Origin: DASVUC01 sp036387255
Lineage (GTDB): Bacteria; Planctomycetota; Phycisphaerae; Tepidisphaerales; Tepidisphaeraceae
Direction of reading: 5' to 3'
Assembly: GCA_036387255.1 (NCBI GenBank)
Contig: DASVUC010000183.1
Coordinates: 18,290 to 82,289 of the forward strand
Length of the DNA stretch: 64,000 nucleotides
Shown: positions 1 to 8,404 of the stretch, piece after piece
Position numbering within the stretch: position 1 is the first letter of the stretch
Layout: each line of letters opens with the position of its first letter
Notes under the pieces: model-generated
The model's input: only the letters and a program-made list of their open reading frames with translations
Database searches by the model: none
What the model was told of the DNA's origin: nothing
Made by a program: the position numbers and the translations under genes

Positions 1-745
1 CCGTGCCCATGTAGATATCGACGCCGCTGCCCGGCAAGCACGGGGCGATCGCCGCCGCGATATCACCATCCGAGATCAACCGGATCGCCGCCCCCGCGCG
101 CCGCACATCATGAATCAGCCGCTCATGTCGCGCCCGATCCAGGATCACCACCGTCAGATCCTGCACGCGCTTGCCCAGCTTCAGCGCCGCGATCTCCAGG
201 TTGTCCTGAACCGAATCGCCCAGCCGAATCCGTCCTGGCCCCGCCTTCACGCGGGGGCCGAAGCTGATCTTGTTCATGTAGAAGCTGGGAATGTCCGCCA
301 GCAGCGAATGACAATCATCTTTGCCATCCTCACAGCTTGCCGCCGCGATAACGGAGATGGCCCCGGGCAATCCCTTGCTCACGATCGTCGTCCCATCGAC
401 CGGATCGATCGCGATCGCCACCTTCAGCGATCCTTTGCACCACGTGCCAAGCTTTTCGCCTTTGAAAATGCCAGGCGCGCCGTCTTTGATCCCCTCGCCG
501 ATGGTGACCATGCCGGAGATGTTGACGGTATCAAACAGACCTCGGATCGCATCGCAGGCGGCAAAGTCAGCGGATTCTTTGTCTCCCTTGCCGAGCCACT
601 TGTATGCGGAAAGCGCGCCCGATTCAGTTGCGCGAATGAACTCCGACCCCACCAGCCGCTCCAGATCAATCAGTGGCGATGCCGCCTCGGAAGCACTGTT
701 TGTTCGGTTGATCGAGCGCGTATCGGTGCCGGAGACTGAGCTCAT
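1..745 (-). CDS. glpX: Class II fructose-1,6-bisphosphatase GlpX, 3' part cut off by window edge
   Basis: About 248 codons are visible and the frame runs open off the left end, so the C-terminus is missing. The enzyme hydrolyses fructose 1,6-bisphosphate to fructose 6-phosphate in gluconeogenesis, in the cytoplasm. The sequence shows the GlpX metal-site motifs GMVTIGEG and IDPVDGTT, followed by the VILDR and LISDGDIAAA segments and the VDIYMGT segment at the edge. The ATG at 745 follows AAGGAGCGAGGG, a good ribosome binding site. It is transcribed alone, with 115 bases between its start and the ABC ATPase stop upstream. The family is clear; only the missing tail limits the call. Confidence 0.93.
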   Translation of the reverse strand, partial: MSSVSGTDTRSINRTNSASEAASPLIDLERLVGSEFIRATESGALSAYKWLGKGDKESADFAACDAIRGLFDTVNISGMVTIGEGIKDGAPGIFKGEKLGTWCKGSLKVAIAIDPVDGTTIVSKGLPGAISVIAAASCEDGKDDCHSLLADIPSFYMNKISFGPRVKAGPGRIRLGDSVQDNLEIAALKLGKRVQDLTVVILDRARHERLIHDVRRAGAAIRLISDGDIAAAIAPCLPGSGVDIYMGT

Positions 746-860
746 CCCTCGCTCCTTGCTGATCTGAGGTGAAGGCGAGATCAGAAAAATACCAGACGAG
801 TGCCGACGCTGTGAACGAGCAATCTCATCCGCGCGCCTTTTCTCGATACGTTGCCGGCCT

Positions 861-1709
861 CTATTTTTCCAGCAAATCCCGCCATTCCCCCGGATCCACG
901 TGCACCGAGTAGCGTCCTCCCCTCTCCTCCACATGAAGGGTGCACCGGTAAACCTTGGAAAGCGATTCTGCCTGTAACACCTGCGCCGGCGTGCCCGCCG
1001 CCGCCACCTTCCCGTCATCCAGCAGCAAGACCGCGCTCGTCGCCGGCGGTAGCTCTTCCAAATGATGCGTGATCATCACCGCTGTCAGGTCATGTTTCGG
1101 GTTGTCAAAAAGGCCCTGCACCGTCGCCAGCACCTGCTCTCGCGCCAGCAGATCCAAGCCAGCCGTCGGTTCATCGAGCAACAGCAACTTTGGCTCTGAT
1201 GCCAGCGCGCGAGCGATCAGCGTGCGTACGCGCTCGCCGCTGGAGAGCACCTCATAGCGCTGATCCGCAATTTTGCTCAGTCCCACCCGCCGAAGTAGAT
1301 CGTCCGCCTGCTCGGTCATCCCAATCGTAACGGCATCATACAAACCGAGTGTGCCGAAGAATCCTGTCAGCACCGCCTCGCGCGCCGTGAGCGACGGGTC
1401 CACATCATAAGGCCCCGCCGCCTGCACCAATCGAATCTGATGCCGCAATGCCGGCAGATCGGTTTCGCCAAACGCGTGGCCCAACACCTCCACTTCCCCC
1501 GCCGTCGGATAAAGATGCGCCGCCAAGATCCTCGTCAAGGTGGACTTCCCCGACCCGTTGGGCCCCAGGATCGCGCAGCAGGTCCGCGTCGGCACGCGCC
1601 ACGAGACCTCCTTTAAAATCCACCGCTCGTTCCGCAGCACCCCCACGCCCGCCAGCGCGAAGGCCGGTTGCTCCCCTGCTGTGTCTGAAGTAGCTTCGCC
1701 GCCTAACAT
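861..1709 (-). CDS. ABC transporter ATP-binding protein
   Basis: A 282-residue nucleotide-binding subunit with Walker A GPNGSGKST at residues 49-57, the signature LSSGERVR, and Walker B plus D-loop LLLLDEPTAGLD, followed by the switch histidine in MITHHLEELP. It would energise a membrane transporter. No permease or binding protein lies beside it, so the substrate is unknown. Proteins of this layout are often called iron, molybdate (ModF-like) or uncharacterised importer ATPases. The start ATG at 1709 has no strong Shine-Dalgarno. Its promoter region is the 27-base gap shared with the divergent peptidase gene. Confidence 0.9.
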   Translation of the reverse strand: MLGGEATSDTAGEQPAFALAGVGVLRNERWILKEVSWRVPTRTCCAILGPNGSGKSTLTRILAAHLYPTAGEVEVLGHAFGETDLPALRHQIRLVQAAGPYDVDPSLTAREAVLTGFFGTLGLYDAVTIGMTEQADDLLRRVGLSKIADQRYEVLSSGERVRTLIARALASEPKLLLLDEPTAGLDLLAREQVLATVQGLFDNPKHDLTAVMITHHLEELPPATSAVLLLDDGKVAAAGTPAQVLQAESLSKVYRCTLHVEERGGRYSVHVDPGEWRDLLEK

Positions 1710-1736
1710 CGCAAGTTCACGAGCTTAAAGGACAAG

Positions 1737-3452
1737 ATGATGGTTGCAACCGCACCGGCGAGAACGTTTGTTCCCAAAGATCTTCAGGTCAACAGCTTCA
1801 GCGACATCGAGCCGCTGTATCGCGAGCTGCTCGATCGGCGGATCAACTCGCGCTCAGACATGGACCAGTGGCTCCGCGATTTCTCAGAGCTGACGGCCGT
1901 GGTCGATGAAGTCGGCAGCCGCCGCTACATCAATAAGAGCTGCCATACCGATGATGCCGAAATCGAGAAGGCGTACATGCAGTACGTGGAGGAGATTGAA
2001 CCGAAGATCAAGCCCGTCTACTTCGAGTTGCAGAAGAAGTACTTGAATTCGCCGCACCGGGCTGAAGACACGCCGGCTCTTCGCATTTTGTCGCGCAAGT
2101 GGAAGGCGGATGTGGAGCTCTTCCGCGAAGAGAACATTCCGCTGGAGACGGAAGTCATCAAACTCAACGCGGAGTACGACAAGATCGCCGGCGCGATGAT
2201 GGTGAACTTCCGCGGCAAAGAGCTGACGATGCAGCAGATGGCGCGGTTTCAGGAGGAGCCCGATCGCGCGACGCGCGAGGAAGCATGGAAAGTGTCAGCC
2301 GAGCGCCGTCTCCAGGACCGCGAGCGAGTTGACCAAATCTTCGAGAAGCTCTTCTCCCTGCGCGAGCAGATCGCCAGAAACGCCGGAATGGCGAATTACC
2401 GCGACTGGGTGTGGAAGGCCTACAAGCGATTCGACTACACGCCGGACGACTGCCTGAGATTCGCCGACGCCATCGCGACGGCCTGCGTGCCGGTCGTCAA
2501 GCAGCTCGATCAGCAGCGCCAGCAGGATCTGGGCGTCGACGTCCTGAAGCCTTGGGATGCGGCCGTTGATCCGAAGAACCGGCCGGCGCTGAAGCCGTTC
2601 TCGGAAGATCAGGTCGACGATTTCGTCGGAAAAGTCCGGAGCATCTTCGAGAAGCTCTCGCCGGAACTGGCAAAGGACTTCGACGTCCTTCGCGACCACA
2701 ACAACCTCGACCTGGCCAGCCGGAAAGGGAAGCAGCCGGGTGGATACCAGTGCTCGCTGGAAGAAGCGCGCGAGCCGTTCATCTTCATGAACGCGGCCGG
2801 CCTTCAGCGCGATGTTGAAACGCTGCTGCATGAGGGCGGACATGCTTTCCATTGCCTTGCTGCCCGTAATGAAGATCTCGTGTTTCTGCGCAGCGCGCCG
2901 ATGGAATTCTGCGAAGTGGCCAGCATGTCGATGGAACTGCTCGGCGCCGAGCACTTCGACGTCTTTTACAGCGAGGCGGACGCGAACCGCGCTCGCCGCA
3001 CGCTGATGGAGGGCATCATCCGCTTCCTGCCGTGGATGGCGATCATCGACTCCTTCCAGCACTGGATCTACACGAACCCCGGCCACAGTCGCGAGCAGCG
3101 GACGAAGCATTGGCTCAGCCTGCTGGATCGTTTCTGTTCAGGTCTCACCGACTGGTCAGGATTCGAAGCCGTCCGCGAGTCGCAGTGGCAGCGCCAACTT
3201 CACCTCTTCCACGCGCCGTTTTATTACATCGAGTACGGCATCGCGCAGCTTGGCGCGCTTCAGCTCTGGATGAAATCGAAGGAAGATCCCACCCGCGCCC
3301 TCAGGAATTACCGCAGCGCCTTAGCGCTCGGCGGCACTCGTCCGTTGCCGGAACTCTTTTCCGCAGCGGGAATTCGCTTCGACTTCTCGGAGAAAACGCT
3401 GTCGCCTCTCATGAACGCTTTAGGCGAAGAGCTCCAGCGACTTCCCACGTAG
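1737..3452 (+). CDS. M3 family oligoendopeptidase
   Basis: A 571-residue zinc metallopeptidase of the thimet/PepF class, expected to cut short peptides in the cytoplasm. The zinc-binding HEGGH motif is at residues 365-369 (LLHEGGHAFHCLA), followed by the downstream glutamate region FCEVASMSMELLG that supplies the third ligand. The C-terminal half has the usual M3 helical features, including FYYIEYGIAQLGALQLW. Length and motif order fit PepF-type enzymes. Two ATG codons lie in tandem (1737 and 1740) after an AAAGGA site, so the start may be either. The gene stands alone and is divergent from the ABC ATPase. Confidence 0.92.
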   Translation: MMVATAPARTFVPKDLQVNSFSDIEPLYRELLDRRINSRSDMDQWLRDFSELTAVVDEVGSRRYINKSCHTDDAEIEKAYMQYVEEIEPKIKPVYFELQKKYLNSPHRAEDTPALRILSRKWKADVELFREENIPLETEVIKLNAEYDKIAGAMMVNFRGKELTMQQMARFQEEPDRATREEAWKVSAERRLQDRERVDQIFEKLFSLREQIARNAGMANYRDWVWKAYKRFDYTPDDCLRFADAIATACVPVVKQLDQQRQQDLGVDVLKPWDAAVDPKNRPALKPFSEDQVDDFVGKVRSIFEKLSPELAKDFDVLRDHNNLDLASRKGKQPGGYQCSLEEAREPFIFMNAAGLQRDVETLLHEGGHAFHCLAARNEDLVFLRSAPMEFCEVASMSMELLGAEHFDVFYSEADANRARRTLMEGIIRFLPWMAIIDSFQHWIYTNPGHSREQRTKHWLSLLDRFCSGLTDWSGFEAVRESQWQRQLHLFHAPFYYIEYGIAQLGALQLWMKSKEDPTRALRNYRSALALGGTRPLPELFSAAGIRFDFSEKTLSPLMNALGEELQRLPT

Positions 3453-3519
3453 GGAGTTTCGGGCGCGCCGTTGCGCGGCACGGGTTTTACGCTTCACCCT
3501 TCCGAGGTGTGGAGGCACC

Positions 3520-4047
3520 ATGAACCGCCGCGAGTTGTTTCACCATCGGCATGAACCTGATCTGAAGCTGCGTTCCCCGGCCAACTGGACGGCCATCCTT
3601 TTCCTGGCGGCACTGGGGGCGCTGCACTTGTCCATGGCCGCTCATGCTTATCTGCATGGGCGCTGGGAAGGCTTCCTCAGCGTGATCTTCGGCTGCGTCT
3701 TCATGCTCGCAGCGGTAGCCTGCTCGCTCTTGCGCACGGAACTGTGCGTTCATAAGGACGAGCACGAGATGCGTTTGCGCACGGGGATCGGGAGCATACG
3801 CTACGAGCGCGCGATCCCGTTTGCTCGCGTAGAAGCCATTCGACTGACGCTTTTGAACAAGCGCAGCGCCAGCGATTCGCTGATTGAGGTAGTCTGTAAG
3901 GGCGAAGTGATCGAGTGCCCGCCGACGGGTGTCCCCCGTCAGGAAGCGCTTTGCCTGGCGATGCTGATGGACGTTCGGCTGATTAAAGTCTATGGCCACG
4001 ACGTCCCGAACGTCAGCGAGCGGATTGACAAACTGACATCCGCGTGA
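3520..4047 (+). CDS. Two-helix membrane protein with cytoplasmic PH-like domain
   Basis: A 175-residue protein of unknown role. After a charged N-terminus it has two predicted membrane helices, around residues 25-45 (AILFLAALGALHLSMAA) and 50-70 (FLSVIFGCVFMLAAVAC). A soluble domain of about 100 residues follows, with a pattern like bacterial PH/YdbS domains: short beta strands containing RTGIGSIRYERAIPF and VEAIRLTLL. The ATG at 3520 follows GGAGGCACC, a strong ribosome binding site. The PH-like assignment is inferred from layout and not from a named motif. Confidence 0.75.
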   Translation: MNRRELFHHRHEPDLKLRSPANWTAILFLAALGALHLSMAAHAYLHGRWEGFLSVIFGCVFMLAAVACSLLRTELCVHKDEHEMRLRTGIGSIRYERAIPFARVEAIRLTLLNKRSASDSLIEVVCKGEVIECPPTGVPRQEALCLAMLMDVRLIKVYGHDVPNVSERIDKLTSA

Positions 4048-4101
4048 GCGACACGCTGATTTTGTGACGCAGGGGAACGGAGCGAGAGTGCGTCTCGCGA
4101 A

Positions 4102-4320
4102 TTATTTTTCCTTCCGAGAAGGTTTCTTTTTCTTCCCACCCGAGCGGCTTGCCGGACGATCCTCACCCGTCAGCGGCGTCTCCCCTTTGAAGCGCGACTG
4201 ACTCGCCGTCTGATCGGTGCCGGTGCGGACACGCTGCGGCGCGCCGCGGACGCCGGTGGCTTTTTTGCGGGCATTGGCGCTGGCGGTTGCTTTCTTTTTG
4301 TTCGGTGATGACTGTGCCAT
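4102..4320 (-). CDS. Small lysine-rich, probably disordered protein
   Basis: A 72-residue basic protein starting MAQSSPNKKK, with repeated Lys/Ala/Ser/Thr/Gly segments and ending KKKKPSRKEK. No domain is recognisable. The start at 4320 is chosen because AAGGAG lies six bases upstream; an in-frame ATG at 4344 would add eight residues but has no such site. The composition resembles small nucleic-acid-binding or stress-associated proteins, which is only a guess. It sits between two unrelated genes and is transcribed alone. Confidence 0.6.
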   Translation of the reverse strand: MAQSSPNKKKATASANARKKATGVRGAPQRVRTGTDQTASQSRFKGETPLTGEDRPASRSGGKKKKPSRKEK

Positions 4321-4385
4321 GGGGAACTCCTTTTCAGGAGACACAGGCTACGCTCGGGCCGCTGCTCGCGCGAATGCGCAAACTA

Positions 4386-5312
4386 TTACGCCGCGTTGAG
4401 CTTCACCACGCCCTTCATGTACTTCCCATCCTTCTGCGAAGCTTGCTTGAGGAGATCGGGATACTTCTCCAGCGGCACGACGTGTGACACGAGCGGCTGG
4501 AGATCGATCATTTTGCGCTCGAGCAGCCGGATGGCGGCTGGCCAGGGGTCTCGTTCGGCGCTATTGGGGGCGGAGTTGACGACGGTGATGCCGTTCATGT
4601 GCCAGATGTCGCCGGGGAATTGTCCGGTGCCGTGGTTCCAGCCGAAGAGATTCAGCCGTCCGCCGTTCTTCACGATCTTCGAAGAAAGGTCCAACCCGTG
4701 CTGTGAGCCGGAGCAATCGACGACGGTGTCAATCCACAGGTTGCGCAGGTCGTTGGGATCGACTTCTTTGGCGTTGTAGGTGTGGGTTGCGCCGAACTGT
4801 TTAGCCATGTCGAGCCGGTCCTGGTGCACGTCGATGGCGATGAGGTGATCGACCAGCGAGCGACCGAGCGCCTGGATGAACATCATGCCCATGAATCCGC
4901 AGCCAACGACGGCGATGCGGTCGGCTGGCTTGAGTTTGCAATGGTCGATTCCGGTGACGATGCAGGAGACCGGCTCGACGATCCAGTCTTCCGGGCGGCG
5001 CGTCTGCGGGAGGACATAGAGTCCGGAGGCGCTGCGCGTGACGCGCTCGGTGAAACCGAGACCGATGCCGGTAACCCAATCCCCTTCTTTCACATGGGTG
5101 ACGCCCGCACCGACCCTGACGATGCGACCGACGCCTTCATGGCCGGGCCAGACAGGCCAATCGGAGCCGTTCTTGTAGACGTGAACGTCCCATGCGCACA
5201 CGCCGCAGGCGAGCGCTTCAATCTGCACTTCGCCCGGCCCGGGATCCGGCGATTCGACGGTGATGAACTCGATCTTCTCTTTGCCCGCGTAGTTGATCGT
5301 TCGCGCCTGCAT
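4386..5312 (-). CDS. Zinc-type medium-chain dehydrogenase without structural zinc lobe
   Basis: A 308-residue alcohol dehydrogenase-like oxidoreductase. Catalytic-zinc ligands are visible in GVCAWDV (Cys) and GHEGVGRIV (His-Glu). The Rossmann nucleotide site is VVGCGFMGMMF and is followed by a DVHQDRL acidic segment. The usual four-cysteine structural zinc loop between GDWV and the Rossmann fold is absent; the sequence passes straight through GIGLGFTERV. That explains a length about 40 residues short of typical family members. The ATG at 5312 is favoured over 5327 because GGAGG precedes it. The substrate, perhaps a sugar or polyol, is not shown by context. Confidence 0.85.
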   Translation of the reverse strand: MQARTINYAGKEKIEFITVESPDPGPGEVQIEALACGVCAWDVHVYKNGSDWPVWPGHEGVGRIVRVGAGVTHVKEGDWVTGIGLGFTERVTRSASGLYVLPQTRRPEDWIVEPVSCIVTGIDHCKLKPADRIAVVGCGFMGMMFIQALGRSLVDHLIAIDVHQDRLDMAKQFGATHTYNAKEVDPNDLRNLWIDTVVDCSGSQHGLDLSSKIVKNGGRLNLFGWNHGTGQFPGDIWHMNGITVVNSAPNSAERDPWPAAIRLLERKMIDLQPLVSHVVPLEKYPDLLKQASQKDGKYMKGVVKLNAA

Positions 5313-5686
5313 GCCCGTAGCCTCCATGTCAGTGCCCGTTCATCCTGAACGTGTGAATTATCGGCCGAAACGCCCTACAGGATTGACCAATTGGGTAAAC
5401 GGGAGCGGCCTGCGCTCGCGTAAGCCAGCGGCGGCGGAGAAGAGGTGCGTCTGCGATTTTCCCATAACCCTGTGCCCAATTCAGCCCTGCGCAATTGTTA
5501 CGGTCGCTGGGTTGGGGCGGTTCAGAAAAGCCGGGGGTGTGACGATCGCACATCCGGCTTGGGATCTGTCCTTGTTTGGACCAACGATTGAGCGTTTCTG
5601 TGTGCAGAGGGGGCACTGTGTTATGCTGAGACAGCGGCTTCGTTGAGTGCCCCTCTTTTGAGGGCGAATCCGGAGGGATTTCAGGC
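5313..5686. other. Intergenic region with no supported gene
   Basis: This stretch of about 370 bases separates the divergent dehydrogenase and zinc-ribbon genes. Open frames here are short, lack ribosome binding sites and encode low-quality peptides. It presumably holds both promoters, but no clear -35/-10 pair could be fixed by eye. Confidence 0.5.
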
Positions 5687-5998
5687 ATGCCACCCCCGTC
5701 AACCGAATCTCCTCAATCCGACACCCGCCTGCAATGTCCGAGGTGCGGGTACAACTTAACGGCCGTCACGTCGAGCACCTGCCCAGAATGCGGCGAACAG
5801 TTCATCGTGACCAACTCGCAAGGGTACCTCGCGCGGTTCCCGCCCTCGAAAGTGCGCCAAGTCTGCAACGCGCTCTGGCTCATCGGCACGGTGTTGATCG
5901 TCCTCAGTTGGGTCAACGCCGTAACGCCAGTGGTGGGTTGGATCGGCTTCGGCGTCGCCGGCGTGGGGTGGGTCATCTCCCTCGGCCTGAAGCGGTGA
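5687..5998 (+). CDS. Small membrane protein with N-terminal zinc ribbon
   Basis: A 103-residue protein. Near the N-terminus a four-cysteine zinc ribbon is formed by CPRCGYNL and CPECG (residues about 18-36). Two predicted membrane helices follow at about 60-78 and 82-98, and the protein ends LGLKR. Small proteins opening with CPRCGYxL are common in Planctomycetes and are uncharacterised (established pattern). The ATG follows GGAGGGATTTCAGGC, an acceptable site. Function unknown. Confidence 0.75.
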   Translation: MPPPSTESPQSDTRLQCPRCGYNLTAVTSSTCPECGEQFIVTNSQGYLARFPPSKVRQVCNALWLIGTVLIVLSWVNAVTPVVGWIGFGVAGVGWVISLGLKR

Positions 5999-6154
5999 GG
6001 GTGCAATAGCGCATGCTCATGCATGGGCCCACCCTCGCCAATACTCTCACCGCCCACATGAGTTTCCTGCCAGGCCTCGCTCTTCATTGGACCTGCGTTC
6101 GCTCTTCCGCGACGCGGCAGGCGCTGGAGGAGGCAGAGCGTGTGAAGCACGGAG

Positions 6155-7177
6155 CTAGTTCCCGCTCGCCGCCATCGCTTCCGGCAGCGCCATCCTCGCC
6201 GCGAGGAACGTCTGCACATCCCGAATGCTCGACGGCGTCATCAACTCCCGGCGGGAATCCATCACCAGGACGGGGCGCGTGGCGATCAGCTCCTTGAAGT
6301 TTTTCAGTCGCAGATCTTCCGTGTCCGCAGAGTACATCACTGAGAACGTCCAGCGGAACAGGGTTCGGAGTGGCGGGAGCCACTTGTGGTCGGAGCCGAC
6401 GCGGCGGGCGAAGGCTTCGTCGAAACCGTCGATGGGGTTGCTGATGACGAGGGCGGCGATGCCGGGGTCTTTGCGGGCGGCGAGGAGGGCAGCGTTGGCG
6501 CCCGTGCCGGTGCCCAAGACGCCGATCTTTGAGGCATCGACGAAGGCTCTGCGGCGCAGCATTTCCACCGCAGCCTTCACGTCCAGAGCCTCATTCAAGC
6601 CAAAGGTCTGCGCGTCGCTGGTGAGGGCTCCGGAGCCGCGTAAGGCGAGCACGAGGACGACGAATCCGCGATCATGCAGCGGCCTGACGAGGGGCAGGAG
6701 CTGCTGGCGCGACGCGGCGAAATCGTGCACCAGGACCATGGCGGGGTACTTTTTCTGAAGGGTGGCTTCGCCTTCTTCGATGACGCGGCGCGCATCGACG
6801 GCGGGGACAAGCCAGCCTTCAACCTTGACGTTGTCTTCGGCGAGGAAGCTGATGGGATCGAAGTACATGCCGTATGCGAGCGGGTCCGCGCCGACGGTGG
6901 TGCGGCCGGGATGCGTGGCGGCGAGAACCAGAAGCGTGAGGAAGATCACCAGCAGCACGGGCACGAGCGCCAGGCGGTAAATAAAGCCGCGCACAAATCG
7001 CTGCCAGGGTCTGCCGTCCTCAATGCGAAGGCGCTGAGGGCGCGAGAAGGGGTCGATGAGGAGAATTTTTCCAAGCTTCATGACGGCTTTGGCCAGCGCC
7101 CACAGCTTGCGCTGCTTCTGCTTGGCCACGGGCTCGTGGTCGTTCATGAAGGTCGGATCCATGATGGGCCGCTGCAT
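6155..7177 (-). CDS. Membrane-anchored alpha/beta-hydrolase-fold protein lacking the nucleophile serine
   Basis: About 340 residues. A cytoplasmic N-terminus with one membrane helix near residues 65-88 (ALVPVLLVIFLTLLVLAA) precedes a hydrolase-fold domain with the VLVHDFAASRQQ and VLALRGSG segments. At the nucleophile elbow, where GxSxG is expected, the protein has LGTGTGANAAL, so serine is replaced by glycine. No histidine follows near the C-terminus to complete a triad. It is probably a non-catalytic homologue or one with altered chemistry (inference). The start at 7177 is chosen for the upstream GGAG; the frame is open as far as 7243. Confidence 0.75.
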   Translation of the reverse strand: MQRPIMDPTFMNDHEPVAKQKQRKLWALAKAVMKLGKILLIDPFSRPQRLRIEDGRPWQRFVRGFIYRLALVPVLLVIFLTLLVLAATHPGRTTVGADPLAYGMYFDPISFLAEDNVKVEGWLVPAVDARRVIEEGEATLQKKYPAMVLVHDFAASRQQLLPLVRPLHDRGFVVLVLALRGSGALTSDAQTFGLNEALDVKAAVEMLRRRAFVDASKIGVLGTGTGANAALLAARKDPGIAALVISNPIDGFDEAFARRVGSDHKWLPPLRTLFRWTFSVMYSADTEDLRLKNFKELIATRPVLVMDSRRELMTPSSIRDVQTFLAARMALPEAMAASGN

Positions 7178-7358
7178 ACACACTCCGTCGGCACAAAAGG
7201 CCGGTTCGGTGATGACGTACGATACTCTTCCCGAATTGCCCAATTCACCTCATCGGAACTTGACCCGAGGGGGTCTGCTCCTTACTTTCTGATCTTGCGG
7301 CTCATGCCGACGACGCATGGATGTGTCGGGAGTGGGGCCTATAAAAGCGAGGGTCAGG

Positions 7359-8276
7359 ATGGCCAAACGCAGGCACGCAACGGCGCTCTTCGAAGTGTAC
7401 CGACAGACACCTCAATCAGATTCGCCCGGCAAACCCGGACGGATTTTCCGTGCACCCAAGTGGCTCGGCGGTCGAAAACCGGAAGGCGATTCCGATAACG
7501 CGCCAGTAGTCTTCTCTATGGTGGATCACAAGCCGGATCCGACGCTGGATCTGCCGAGCCGGATCTCGCCGATCGTCATGCATGAAGATGATGCGAACGA
7601 TCGGGCGCGACCCGGCGTGCGGGTGTCGGTGGATTCGGGGGATCAGACCATCAACTTGATCCTCAGCTATGGAAGCGCCGCGGTCGCGTGCTTTGCGCTG
7701 ATGGTTGTGGTGGGGCTGGCGTATGTGATGGGCCGCCACTCGGCGCGGGGTCCGCTACCGCTGCTGGCGGATCGGACGACGGAAGAGGTGCGGAAGGATA
7801 AGCCGCGCGGTGATGTGCTGGATCTGGGCAGCGGGAGCGGGGAGAGCGTAATCACGCCCGCGGTGAAGGCGGCGCAATCAGCGAAGCCGAGCCCGAAGAA
7901 ACAGGATTGGAATGACGCGCGGCCGCCAGCGACGCTGGTGACCAATGACGACGACAAGCCGCGGCAGGTGGGGCTGAATTATGTGATCATCCAAAGCTAT
8001 CCGGACCTGAAGGATGCCGAGGCCGCGAAGGCGCTGCTGTGGAAGCACGGAATCAAGACAACCATTGAGCCGCCGCCGGCGGGATGGTCGGTGAACAACA
8101 CTGTGAAGATATACACGGTGATCGGTAAGACAGGCTTCGATCACATCCGCAACTCACCGGAGTATGACCGTTATTGCGAACAGATCATGAAGTTGAGTGA
8201 CGAGTTCGCGGGGAACACCAAGTACAAGCGGTTTCAGCCCAGTGGGTATAAGTGGAAGGATCCGAAGAGAGATTGA
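7359..8276 (+). CDS. Single-pass membrane protein with C-terminal SPOR-like domain
   Basis: A 305-residue protein. A basic, Pro-rich N-terminus of about 100 residues leads to one membrane helix (AAVACFALMVVVGLAYVMG), then a charged linker, and then a domain of about 110 residues beginning LNYVIIQSYPDLKDAEAAKALL. That segment resembles the start of SPOR domains, which bind stripped septal peptidoglycan. The match is by pattern only. The start at 7359 follows GAGGGTCAGG; an in-frame ATG at 7317 would add 14 residues. Function not established. Confidence 0.7.
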   Translation: MAKRRHATALFEVYRQTPQSDSPGKPGRIFRAPKWLGGRKPEGDSDNAPVVFSMVDHKPDPTLDLPSRISPIVMHEDDANDRARPGVRVSVDSGDQTINLILSYGSAAVACFALMVVVGLAYVMGRHSARGPLPLLADRTTEEVRKDKPRGDVLDLGSGSGESVITPAVKAAQSAKPSPKKQDWNDARPPATLVTNDDDKPRQVGLNYVIIQSYPDLKDAEAAKALLWKHGIKTTIEPPPAGWSVNNTVKIYTVIGKTGFDHIRNSPEYDRYCEQIMKLSDEFAGNTKYKRFQPSGYKWKDPKRD

Positions 8277-8328
8277 GCAAAGACTAGCTGGTCGGCGGAG
8301 TGAGATTGCTTGGATGTTGAAGAAGAGC

Positions 8329-8366
8329 CCTCACTCTGCCCTCTCCCGGGGTTCCGGGAGAGGGGA
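8329..8366. repeat. Dispersed hairpin repeat, copy A
   Basis: A conserved flank CCCTCACTCTG is followed by a perfect 11-base stem, CCCTCTCCCGG (8340-8350) and its complement (8355-8365), around a GGTT loop. It lies between two convergent genes, where it could also act as a terminator. Two further copies occur at 26160 and 46307. Confidence 0.75.
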
Positions 8367-8404
8367 AAACGGGGAAGACGGAAGGGTGCAGGCGGTTCAT
8401 CCGG

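Noticed and set aside
861..1709. The ABC ATPase as the missing partner of the sugar importer at 44563-48874
   Set aside because: It is more than 40 kb away and lacks the C-terminal regulatory (TOBE-like) extension expected of MalK/MsiK ATPases.
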